A DNA stretch of 32,000 nt from Bifidobacterium breve. GTDB lineage: Bacteria; Actinomycetota; Acidimicrobiia; Acidimicrobiales; Ilumatobacteraceae. Under the pieces are notes generated by a model, which worked only from the letters and a program-made list of their open reading frames with translations, ran no database searches and was not told the origin of the DNA. Below are positions 18,345 to 24,873 of the stretch, piece by piece (the stretch's first letter is position 1; every line of letters begins with the position of its first letter). Position numbers and translations under genes: made by a program. The stretch spans positions 1 to 32,000 of the forward strand of contig CAMAWR010000019.1 in assembly GCA_945862045.1 (NCBI GenBank), given 5' to 3'.

Positions 18345-19637
18345 TCAGGCTGCGCTGCGCAACGAATCCAGTGTGTCGGTCAGTGCATCAAGTACGGCGC
18401 CGAGCTGGTCGTCGCCGAGCGGCAAACTGAGGTTCATCATGCCGCGCGAAGCGATGTACACGCCCCGTTCGAGCAGGCCGAAAAACAACAGCTCTTGCAG
18501 GTCGTTGTCCCGCAACGCCACGTCGGTGCTAGTGCGTGGCGGCTTTTTTAGTGCATGCAACGACATCATTGAGCCAAAGCCACTGACCGAAACTGGTAAA
18601 CCGGATTGGGCCAGCACTGCAGCAACCGATTCACGAAACTCGTCACCACGTGCGGTGTGGGCGATGGCCACCTCAGATGTATAGACATCACTGAGCACGA
18701 CGCAGCCGGCGGTCATCGACGACATATTGTTGTTGAAAGTTCCCGCGTGTGCAACCACTTTTGAACGGTGGGTTTCGGGGCTGGTGTCGAACTGATCGAG
18801 CAATTCAGCCCGACCCCCGAAGGCACCAAACGAAAACCCGCCACCGAGGTATTTTCCGTACGTTGCAATGTCGGGTTGCACACCGAGCAGCGCGAACATG
18901 CCCCGGGCGCCATGGCGCGATGTCATCACCTCGTCGGCGATGACGACTGCACCGACGCGTTGGGCATCGGCAAAAATCCGCTGAACGAAGTCAGCATCAG
19001 CGGGCACGCAGCCCCCGGAGCCCAGCATTGGTTCCATGACCACGGCTGCCAATGCGTCTGCATGTTGGGCAATGAGTGCCGAGGTGCCGGGCGCATCGTT
19101 GTATGGTGCAATCACGAAGTCGTACGGTGCATTCCATGGTGCAGCACCAGTAGCGAAATACAACAGGCCACCGTGGTACCCACCATGAAACACCATGATC
19201 TTGTTGCGGCCAGTGGCCTGAGTTGCCGTGGTGATGGCCATCAAATTGGCTTCCGACCCCGAGTTGGTGAAGCGCACCCGGTCGAGTGCGAACCGCTCGC
19301 ACATCAATTTTGCGAGGCGCGCCTCAGCAGGGTGAATTCCACCGACACTGGTGTTGGTGTTCAACGCGGCGGTAACCGCATCAATGACGCGATGTTCACT
19401 GTGGCCGAGCAAACCTGCGGTGTAGTCGCCGAGCATGTCGATATAGGTATGTCCGTCGACGTCGTGTAGCAGGGAGTCTTGCCCCGAGGCGAAGACAAGT
19501 GGAAATGGTGCATGCGTGAGCACCGTACGCGTGTGTCCACCCGGAAGATGGGCACGTGCAGCTTCGTAATGTCTGCGACTCTCTGGGTTGCGGTCGGCGA
19601 AATTGCCATGGGCTTTCGCCAGACGACTGATGGTCAC
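18345..19637 (-). CDS. Glutamate-1-semialdehyde aminomutase-like PLP enzyme (class III aminotransferase)
   Basis: This 430-residue protein has the class III aminotransferase fold. The PLP Schiff-base Lys is Lys262 in TYGKYLGGGFSFG, the pyridine-binding Asp is Asp235 in VIADEVMTSRHG, and the phosphate site is NSGSEAN (125-131). It resembles glutamate-1-semialdehyde aminomutase but differs at the HEVMTGFR-type segment (here DEVMTSRHG). It lies outside any heme gene cluster, so a role as the heme enzyme HemL is not claimed; it may act on another amino acid or omega-amine. The start is GTG 19637, with TAGCCT exactly 6 nt upstream, suggesting its own leaderless transcript. It ends 73 nt from convergent priA. 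Confidence 0.85.
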   Translation of the reverse strand: MTISRLAKAHGNFADRNPESRRHYEAARAHLPGGHTRTVLTHAPFPLVFASGQDSLLHDVDGHTYIDMLGDYTAGLLGHSEHRVIDAVTAALNTNTSVGGIHPAEARLAKLMCERFALDRVRFTNSGSEANLMAITTATQATGRNKIMVFHGGYHGGLLYFATGAAPWNAPYDFVIAPYNDAPGTSALIAQHADALAAVVMEPMLGSGGCVPADADFVQRIFADAQRVGAVVIADEVMTSRHGARGMFALLGVQPDIATYGKYLGGGFSFGAFGGRAELLDQFDTSPETHRSKVVAHAGTFNNNMSSMTAGCVVLSDVYTSEVAIAHTARGDEFRESVAAVLAQSGLPVSVSGFGSMMSLHALKKPPRTSTDVALRDNDLQELLFFGLLERGVYIASRGMMNLSLPLGDDQLGAVLDALTDTLDSLRSAA

Positions 19638-19643
19638 CTCGTC

Positions 19644-19649
19644 AGGCTA
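19644..19649 (-). promoter_or_regulatory. Leaderless-type -10 element of the aminomutase-like gene
   Basis: Read on the minus strand, TAGCCT is followed by 6 nt (GACGAG) and GTG, the same hexamer and spacing as at mihF. It lies in the 30-nt gap after the preceding gene, so the aminomutase-like gene need not depend on the upstream minus-strand genes. Confidence 0.45.
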
Positions 19650-19667
19650 TTTAGCCACGCGTAAGAA

Positions 19668-20174
19668 TCAGCCGCGACCGACCATGCCGCCACCCACGGA
19701 GATTGCGGCAACATGGCTCAGGATCGTGGGCAGCAGGAACTGACGGAGCCGTATGAGAGCCTCATCGGCTTGGGCGTGGCCCGCCCGTTGTAGTGCGTCG
19801 AGATCTTCGATGGTGTCTTGCAGCGCAAACCCGAGTGCTGAGTGCGCGGCGCGTACCGGTGATTGGTCGACTGGTACCGGCACGTCGGCCTGTGCACCGA
19901 GTGTCGTGGCGCGTGCCCGAATACGGTCTGCTTCGGCGCCGTTCACCCCGTGAAGAGCAGCGGCTACATCGCACAGTGTGCGAGTCATTTGGTTGTGTTC
20001 CTCGGCAATCACCCGATCAAAGATGGGCAGAACCTGGCGCACCTGTTGCAGAAGCGACTGCATCATTGCGGTGGTCGCCATTGCCTTCGGATTGTTGAGG
20101 AACGGCATGACCTCACTACTCAGAGCGACGATGAGACCCTCCAACAGATCGTCGAGCGTTGGTGCGGTATTCAT
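19668..20174 (-). CDS. Unknown helical protein, partner of the phosphotransferase
   Basis: This 168-residue protein belongs to no family I can name. It looks all-helical and soluble, with no signal peptide or membrane segment. Long amphipathic stretches run from about 5 to 60 (TLDDLLEGLIVALSSEVMPF) and 110 to 155 (AAHSALGFALQDTIEDLDAL). It has an acidic middle and a Gly-rich end (SVGGGMVGRG). Its start ATG 20174 overlaps the stop of the phosphotransferase gene by 4 nt, so the two are translationally coupled and probably work together. A helper or dimerisation partner of the kinase-like protein is possible but unsupported. Confidence 0.7.
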   Translation of the reverse strand: MNTAPTLDDLLEGLIVALSSEVMPFLNNPKAMATTAMMQSLLQQVRQVLPIFDRVIAEEHNQMTRTLCDVAAALHGVNGAEADRIRARATTLGAQADVPVPVDQSPVRAAHSALGFALQDTIEDLDALQRAGHAQADEALIRLRQFLLPTILSHVAAISVGGGMVGRG

Positions 20175-21214
20175 GCCGTGTAACCCATCAATTGGGCCAT
20201 GGCGGGCAAGGCGGGCAGGCTGGATTGGGTGAGATAAAACGGCATGAGCAGCATGTGTTCTTTGCGCACCCGTCTGGCCACCGACTGGTGCACGGGCACG
20301 GCGATATTTGCCGTGCCAAAGAGAGTGAAGTAACCCAACTCTTCCTGGGTGATATCGCCCCCCGTCAGTTTGTTGTAGTAGGCAAGAAAGCCACCCTCTT
20401 TTTTCGGGTATGACATCACGGTGGTGTTGCTCAGAATGTCCATCAACACCATCCAGCCGAGATCCTCACGCGGGTCGCCGATACGACTATTTTCCCAGTC
20501 GATCAGCGCTGACACCCGGCTGTTTTCGTAGAGGAAGTTCGCCGGATTGAAATCCCCGTGCACGACGGCCAGTTTCTTCGGTCGAGGTTTGTGGCGTCGC
20601 AGAGTGAGGAACGAGTCGAGCAGCACCATCATTGTTGGGTCCCAGTTGATGGTGCGGTATTCACGCAGGTAGTACTCGAACGTCGTATCCATGTATTCAT
20701 CCCAGCTGCTGGTGCGAATGCCGACTCCACGCGGATCGCTGAGCGCACCTTGGGGGTTGGCGATGGAGATGTCCACTGAGTGCAACTCGACGAGCACCTC
20801 ACAGAGGTGCCGAATCACATCTTCGGTTTGGTGCTCGTCGGGCCCACCGTTGAAAAGGTCAGAGGTCTTGCTGTTTCCCGACGCCCGTTCCAACACCATC
20901 GTCTCGGCCCCGAAGTGGGATGGATCAAGTTCGTATCCATAACTTCGACTGACGGGCACCGTCGACTTCGTGCGTATCGCCTCGATGAGGTCGTGCTCAA
21001 CGGCCCGACTCGTATTGAGAATCGCCTCGACGGCAGGCGGGTTGCGGCGAATGATGAGTGGCAGGGTGACTTTGGCACCGTTGCGAGTGGCAGAGACGTC
21101 ACAACTGAATGTCTCCCGAGAAAACCCACCGGCGATTTGTTGCAGGTTGCTTACCGTCGCATCGGTAATCGTTGGCTCGACGCGCTGCAGGAGGCCGATG
21201 ATTGCCTTTTCCAT
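20171..21214 (-). CDS. APH/choline-kinase-fold phosphotransferase
   Basis: This 347-residue protein has the aminoglycoside phosphotransferase (APH) fold. The catalytic loop is HGDFNPANFL (Asp221 as base, Asn226), and the metal-binding Asp239 is in LIDWENSRIGDPREDLGW. The N-terminal lobe has a Gly-rich segment IAGGFSRETF followed by LIIRRNPP. Close relatives are annotated as phosphotransferase-family proteins near acyl-CoA or other metabolic genes in actinobacteria; an antibiotic-resistance role is not implied. I start at ATG 21214 because AAGGGGG lies 5 nt upstream on the minus strand (21220-21226); the longer TTG start at 21247 lacks such a site. The substrate is unknown. Confidence 0.85.
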   Translation of the reverse strand: MEKAIIGLLQRVEPTITDATVSNLQQIAGGFSRETFSCDVSATRNGAKVTLPLIIRRNPPAVEAILNTSRAVEHDLIEAIRTKSTVPVSRSYGYELDPSHFGAETMVLERASGNSKTSDLFNGGPDEHQTEDVIRHLCEVLVELHSVDISIANPQGALSDPRGVGIRTSSWDEYMDTTFEYYLREYRTINWDPTMMVLLDSFLTLRRHKPRPKKLAVVHGDFNPANFLYENSRVSALIDWENSRIGDPREDLGWMVLMDILSNTTVMSYPKKEGGFLAYYNKLTGGDITQEELGYFTLFGTANIAVPVHQSVARRVRKEHMLLMPFYLTQSSLPALPAMAQLMGYTA

Positions 21215-21288
21215 TCCTGCCCCCTTCGCAGTTACTGCTCTGCTCAAAGTAGATGAACGCTTTGCCGAATGTCAAATGAGCAGTTGAT

Positions 21289-21816
21289 TCAGCTCGCCGT
21301 GGGGGAGAAGTACGGGTTGCGGGGCATGGCACCAGCACGGAACGCCGCAATCGCCGAAACGTGCACCGAGGCTTTCGAGGGTGTGGTCATCCCTTGTGCA
21401 AGCGCAGCAAGTGTGGCCGCACGATTATTGATGAATACGGCATCCTCATCGGTTGCCGCAGGGTTCACCCACACCGCAACAATCAGCACGAGTTGTGCCA
21501 ACTGAGCAGACGAAAACCGTTCAGCAACATGTTCGGTGACACCGGCGGCAACCCCCGCCTGGGCCGCACCCCAGGTGAGCGTGCCGTGGCGGTCGTCGGT
21601 GATCGTCGCTTTGTTGACGAACAGCGTCGGTGGTTGCACGGGCACGTTGGGTGCCCACACTGCAAGGAACGGCACATGGCCCGGCGTGGGCTGGGCAAGT
21701 GCCGTGGCGAATGCCGTGCCAATCGGCCCGTCGCGGCCCCCCAACACGCTGTTGATATGGGCGGCGTGCGCACCATCACCGGCGAAGCCCTCGCCGATCT
21801 CGATTGCGGTGGTCAC
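21289..21816 (-). CDS. fae: Formaldehyde-activating enzyme (Fae) family protein
   Basis: Fae condenses formaldehyde with tetrahydromethanopterin in methylotrophs and methanogens. This 175-residue protein follows the family from end to end: GEGFAGDGAHAAHINSVLG (residues 8-26), with His20 aligned to the catalytic His22 of the Methylobacterium enzyme; then GPIGTAFATAL and HVPFLAVWAPNVPVQPPTL with the APNxPxxPxTL core; NKATI; WGAAQAGVA; and an NNRAATLAALAQGM segment near the C-terminus. The Asp two residues after the catalytic His is Asn22 here. It starts at GTG 21816, only 5 nt after the oxygenase gene. No other methanopterin gene is in the window, so the acceptor may be different. Family assignment is firm; the reaction is inferred. 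Confidence 0.88.
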   Translation of the reverse strand: MTTAIEIGEGFAGDGAHAAHINSVLGGRDGPIGTAFATALAQPTPGHVPFLAVWAPNVPVQPPTLFVNKATITDDRHGTLTWGAAQAGVAAGVTEHVAERFSSAQLAQLVLIVAVWVNPAATDEDAVFINNRAATLAALAQGMTTPSKASVHVSAIAAFRAGAMPRNPYFSPTAS

Positions 21817-21821
21817 GTCGC

Positions 21822-22625
21822 TCAGACTTCGCGCCGCTCGGGTAGACGCCCGTACCGAGACAGCTTCAATTCATCGGTGGAGTTGGTGCCTGCTTTGGTG
21901 TCGTACGCAAGCAATGCCATATAGCGGGGCGTCGCACCGACGATGGGGCTCACGCGGTGCATACTTTGGCGACCGTTGAACAGCATGAGCGTGCCAGCCT
22001 TCATCGGTTCGACACGCACGCGCGTGTGATCACCGGCCAAGAGAGCACTGATCACCTGTTCGCCGGCCACGCGTACCATCGGGGCATTTTCGAAATCCCC
22101 ACCGTGTTCGGCTGATTGCAAGGCGATAGACACGACGAAGTCGGTCATATCGAAATGCCAGTCGAGCATGTCCCCGTCGCGCATGATCGACACGTTGAGC
22201 GCACCAAGAGGGTCGCCATAGTGGAAGAGTTCGGCAAGCCCAAGGCACCGACGAATGAAGTGCAGCATCTCATTCGATTCGTACAATGTGCGCAACGAAC
22301 CCGAGGTTGGCAGTTGGTCGTAGGCAAGAACCTCCAACGAGTCGTACAACACCGCTGCGGAAGTCGACGAGACATTCGCCGAGACATTTGACGACACATT
22401 CGATGACACGGTCAGGTACGGGTTGCGGTGTGGTGCTGAACGGTGGGCGAGCGGTGCTAGGTGTGCGCACTCTTCGACCATCTGACGCACGCCAGCAGGG
22501 GTAACGAAATCGGCGAGCACACACACGCCTTCGGTGTGCATCTGGTTGCGGGCCCAGGCGATGAGCGCCTCGTCATCGAGCCGATAGCGACTGGCGATCA
22601 GCGGGTGCGTAGCCACGCTGCCCAC
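21822..22625 (-). CDS. 2-oxoglutarate/Fe(II)-dependent oxygenase
   Basis: This 267-residue double-stranded beta-helix oxygenase has the facial triad His157, Asp159 (DWHFDMTDF) and His223 (QSMHRVSPI). Arg234 is the likely 2-oxoglutarate ligand, 11 residues after the last His. Other family landmarks are YGDPLGALNVSIMRDGD before the triad, HGGDFENAP and LLAYDTKAG. It resembles a family of small bacterial oxygenases, some of which act on free amino acids. Because the triad Asp is intact, a halogenase is unlikely. Residues 73-88 are a four-fold VSSN repeat in the loop after RNPYL. Product and substrate are unknown; the Fae gene 5 nt downstream suggests formaldehyde release. The start is GTG 22625. 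Confidence 0.87.
   Translation of the reverse strand: MGSVATHPLIASRYRLDDEALIAWARNQMHTEGVCVLADFVTPAGVRQMVEECAHLAPLAHRSAPHRNPYLTVSSNVSSNVSANVSSTSAAVLYDSLEVLAYDQLPTSGSLRTLYESNEMLHFIRRCLGLAELFHYGDPLGALNVSIMRDGDMLDWHFDMTDFVVSIALQSAEHGGDFENAPMVRVAGEQVISALLAGDHTRVRVEPMKAGTLMLFNGRQSMHRVSPIVGATPRYMALLAYDTKAGTNSTDELKLSRYGRLPERREV
22362..22409 (-). repeat. 12-bp in-frame tandem repeat in the oxygenase gene
   Basis: Four degenerate 12-bp units run head to tail, encoding VSSN, VSSN, VSAN and VSST (residues 73-88). The unit on the minus strand is close to GTGTCATCGAAT or GTCTCGGCGAAT. The repeat keeps the frame and lies in a loop outside the conserved oxygenase motifs. Confidence 0.85.
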
Positions 22626-22650
22626 GGTACTGAGATACCCGTGGCTCGCG

Positions 22651-23208
22651 TCAATTCAAGTTGGGGTCGTCGGGAAAGTTGCGCACCCATTCGCGATGGG
22701 CTGGTTCACGTTCGAGCACGCGCCGCCACATGGTCTCCGGTGCCTCGTCGAATGCGTCGGCTGGTTGTGCGTCGAGCACGAACCAGTGTTGTTCGCTGAT
22801 TTCTTCGTCAAGTTGTTGCGGGCCCCAACCCGAGTATCCGATGAATAGTCGCAGGGCGCTACATTCGGCACCGTTCGTGGCGTCACTGTTCAGGTCGATG
22901 GTGTGCAAACCATCGCCGACAGAACTCGTCCACGAGCGTTCTATGCCGTTGGCAAAGCGCGCGAGGCCGATGATCGAGTTTTGTTGCACGGGGCCACCTT
23001 CAAAAAACACCGAGGGTGACGACGTGTGCACCACCCAGTCATCAAGCACGACGTCTGCGCCGAACGAATCCAGCTCGGTTGGGCGGGAGATCACCAAACC
23101 GAATGCGCCTTCATCGTTGTGGTTGAGCATCAAAATGACCGATCGCTCAAAGTTCGGGTCGTTCATCGGCGGTGTCGCAACGAGTAGGCGCCCGGTCGTG
23201 CTTGGCAT
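22651..23208 (-). CDS. YqgE/AlgH family protein (UPF0301, DUF179)
   Basis: This 185-residue protein matches the YqgE/AlgH family over its full length. It has TGRLLVATPPMNDPNFERSV at the start, LNHNDEGAFGLVISRP (about 29-44), FFEGGPVQ (68-75), and LRLFIGYSGWGPQQLDEEI (about 119-137). The family's biochemical role is not established; in pseudomonads AlgH was linked to alginate and other secondary traits. It starts at ATG 23208, two bases after the carbonic anhydrase stop (TAG, 23211-23213), and the oxygenase gene follows after 25 nt. Confidence 0.93.
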   Translation of the reverse strand: MPSTTGRLLVATPPMNDPNFERSVILMLNHNDEGAFGLVISRPTELDSFGADVVLDDWVVHTSSPSVFFEGGPVQQNSIIGLARFANGIERSWTSSVGDGLHTIDLNSDATNGAECSALRLFIGYSGWGPQQLDEEISEQHWFVLDAQPADAFDEAPETMWRRVLEREPAHREWVRNFPDDPNLN

Positions 23209-23210
23209 GG

Positions 23211-23732
23211 CTAGCAGTCGACGGGCGTCATCTCGCCAGAGTGCACATCGTAAATTGCACCGGCAACAATCAACGACTTCGGCAACAATCGGTGGATGCG
23301 AATCGCGTCGACATCGAGCACCAGCTGTGCGTGTTGATCCTGCACGGTTTCAAAACGCAGCGAGGTGGTGTCGACACCACTGCGCTCGTTGATCAGGCGA
23401 TGAATGTCGCCTTCATCGCCTTTGGCCATTCGGCAATCGGTGTGCGGCATCACCAGCACACGTTCAACGCCGAGCAAATGGGTGGCCAAGACGAGGGTGC
23501 GCAACACGTCGTCGGTAACGCGAGCTCCAGCGTTGCGCAAAATCTTCACGTCCCCGGGGCTCATACCGACCACCGCCAAGGGGTCGATTCGGCTGTCCAT
23601 GCAGGTGACGATGGCGAGACCTTGCCGAGCAAAGCCGGAGAGACCCGAATCTTGGAACTGGTCGACGTGGCGCGCGTTGGCGGCCAGCACGTCGGCAAAG
23701 GCAGCGAGGGGGAAGGGTTGCTGGCTGGCCAC
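23211..23732 (-). CDS. Beta-class carbonic anhydrase
   Basis: This enzyme interconverts CO2 and bicarbonate. The 173-residue product has the zinc ligands Cys44 and Asp46 (TCMDSRIDP) and His97 and Cys100 (PHTDCRM), with the NAGARVTDDVLRTL segment between them, as in small beta-class enzymes of actinobacteria. The Asp-Arg pair of CMDSR (Asp46, Arg48) is the usual catalytic dyad. The best start is GTG 23732; TAGCCT lies 9 nt upstream on the minus strand and may be the -10 of this leftward transcript. The gene is divergent from argC, 103 bp away, and is the first of the minus-strand run. Confidence 0.92.
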   Translation of the reverse strand: MASQQPFPLAAFADVLAANARHVDQFQDSGLSGFARQGLAIVTCMDSRIDPLAVVGMSPGDVKILRNAGARVTDDVLRTLVLATHLLGVERVLVMPHTDCRMAKGDEGDIHRLINERSGVDTTSLRFETVQDQHAQLVLDVDAIRIHRLLPKSLIVAGAIYDVHSGEMTPVDC

Positions 23733-23798
23733 TGCACACCGAGGCTATTACGCCCGCCCCCAGACACGGCGCTGCCTTAAACTATTCATCTGTGACTC

Positions 23799-23816
23799 TC
23801 TGCATAACTATGCAAG
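23799..23816 (+). promoter_or_regulatory. ARG box 1 (ArgR operator)
   Basis: TCTGCATAACTATGCAAG contains the perfect palindrome TGCATA-AC-TATGCA (23801-23814). It fits the 18-bp ARG-box consensus WNTGAATWWWWATTCANW at most positions. It precedes argC, in an operon that encodes ArgR itself. Confidence 0.78.
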
Positions 23817-23818
23817 AA

Positions 23819-23836
23819 CCTGTATCGTCATACAGG
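23819..23836 (+). promoter_or_regulatory. ARG box 2 (ArgR operator) overlapping the argC -10 and start
   Basis: CCTGTATCGTCATACAGG is a perfect inverted repeat with 7-bp arms. Its centre is 20 bp from that of box 1, two helical turns, as in paired ARG boxes. It contains TATCGT (23823-23828), a TANNNT hexamer 7 nt before the argC GTG, and its last base is the first base of that GTG. ArgR bound here would cover both the -10 and the transcription start. Confidence 0.78.
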
Positions 23837-24873
23837 TGGGACTTTCCGGCACTTTGCGCACGGCCGTGATTGGAGCTTCTGGTTATGCAGGCGCTGAATT
23901 GCTGCGACTGCTGGCTTTGCACCCCGTGCTCGACGTGGTCTATGCGACGGGCGACTCGCAGGTCGGCGCTCTGGCCTCATCCTTGTATCCGTCCTTGGCA
24001 AAGGCGTATCCATCGTTGGTGTTCGCCGAATTCGACCCGGCGGAAGCCTTGCAGTGTGACGTGGTGTTTTTGTGTCTGCCACACGAAGCTTCGCTCGAGC
24101 TCGTGCCCCAACTCGTCGACAAAGTGCGACTGGTCGTCGATCTCTCGGCTGCCTATCGCCTGCGCGATGCGACGCAGTATCCGACGTGGTACGGCTTCAC
24201 CCATGATCAGCCGGCGATGTTGTTGCGCGCGATCTACGGGTTGCCCGAGCTGTACCGCGATCAGTTGGTTGGCGCATCACTCATCGCCACACCCGGCTGT
24301 TATGTGACTGCTGCATCGTTGGCGCTCACGCCATTGGTGCAGGCAGGTCTCATTGAAAAATCGGGTGTCATCGTTGATGCGGCGTCGGGGGTGTCGGGTG
24401 CCGGACGTGTGCCGAAGCCCAACACTCATTTCAACACGGTCAACGAAGACTTCACCGCCTACGGCTTGCTTGACCACCGCCACACGCCAGAAATTGAGCA
24501 GGTCACGGGTGCCCAGGTGCTCTTCACGCCGCACCTCGCGCCGATGAATCGTGGCATTTTGGCTACCTGCTACGCCCGCCCGGCCGGCAACACGAAACCG
24601 ACAACGCAGTCACTGCTGGCTGTACTGGCCAAGTTCTATCGCCAGGAGCCGTTCGTCGTCGTGCGACCCGCCTCGCCATCCACCAAGGCGACACTCGGGT
24701 CGAATGCCGCACATATCACCGCGCGTTTCGACGAACGCACCGGCATTGCAATGGCGATATGTGCCATTGACAACCTCACCAAGGGTGCCTCGGGTGGGGC
24801 GATACAAGCAGCCAATGTGGCACTCGGTATTCCCGAAACCACGGGGCTCAGCACAGTCGGGATGTATCCGTGA
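23836..24873 (+). CDS. argC: N-acetyl-gamma-glutamyl-phosphate reductase
   Basis: ArgC reduces N-acetylglutamyl phosphate to the semialdehyde with NADPH, the third step of arginine synthesis. The NADP motif GASGYAGAELLRLL lies near residues 13-26, the catalytic Cys155 is in IATPGCYVTAA, and the HFNTVNEDF and LFTPHLAPMNRGIL segments follow. From GTG 23836 the protein has 345 residues, matching the family; the frame is open further upstream but that stretch has no family similarity and contains the operators. This is the first gene of the arg operon and is probably translated from a leaderless or near-leaderless mRNA. The stop overlaps argB in GTGA (24870-24873). Confidence 0.95.
   Translation: MGLSGTLRTAVIGASGYAGAELLRLLALHPVLDVVYATGDSQVGALASSLYPSLAKAYPSLVFAEFDPAEALQCDVVFLCLPHEASLELVPQLVDKVRLVVDLSAAYRLRDATQYPTWYGFTHDQPAMLLRAIYGLPELYRDQLVGASLIATPGCYVTAASLALTPLVQAGLIEKSGVIVDAASGVSGAGRVPKPNTHFNTVNEDFTAYGLLDHRHTPEIEQVTGAQVLFTPHLAPMNRGILATCYARPAGNTKPTTQSLLAVLAKFYRQEPFVVVRPASPSTKATLGSNAAHITARFDERTGIAMAICAIDNLTKGASGGAIQAANVALGIPETTGLSTVGMYP

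Noticed and set aside
18345-19637. Genuine heme-pathway HemL
   Set aside because: The catalytic Lys and PLP sites are present, but the active-site segment departs from HemL and no heme genes are near, so only a family-level call is made.
20171-21214. Aminoglycoside resistance gene
   Set aside because: The APH fold is shared by many metabolic kinases; sequence and context give no sign of an antibiotic substrate.
21822-22625. Radical halogenase of the BesD type
   Set aside because: Overall similarity to that oxygenase group is plausible, but halogenases replace the triad Asp with Gly, whereas this protein keeps His-x-Asp.
23404-23835. Longer argC starting inside the carbonic anhydrase gene region
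   Set aside because: The extension has no family similarity, overlaps the divergent gene and would place the ARG boxes inside the coding region; GTG 23836 fits the family start.
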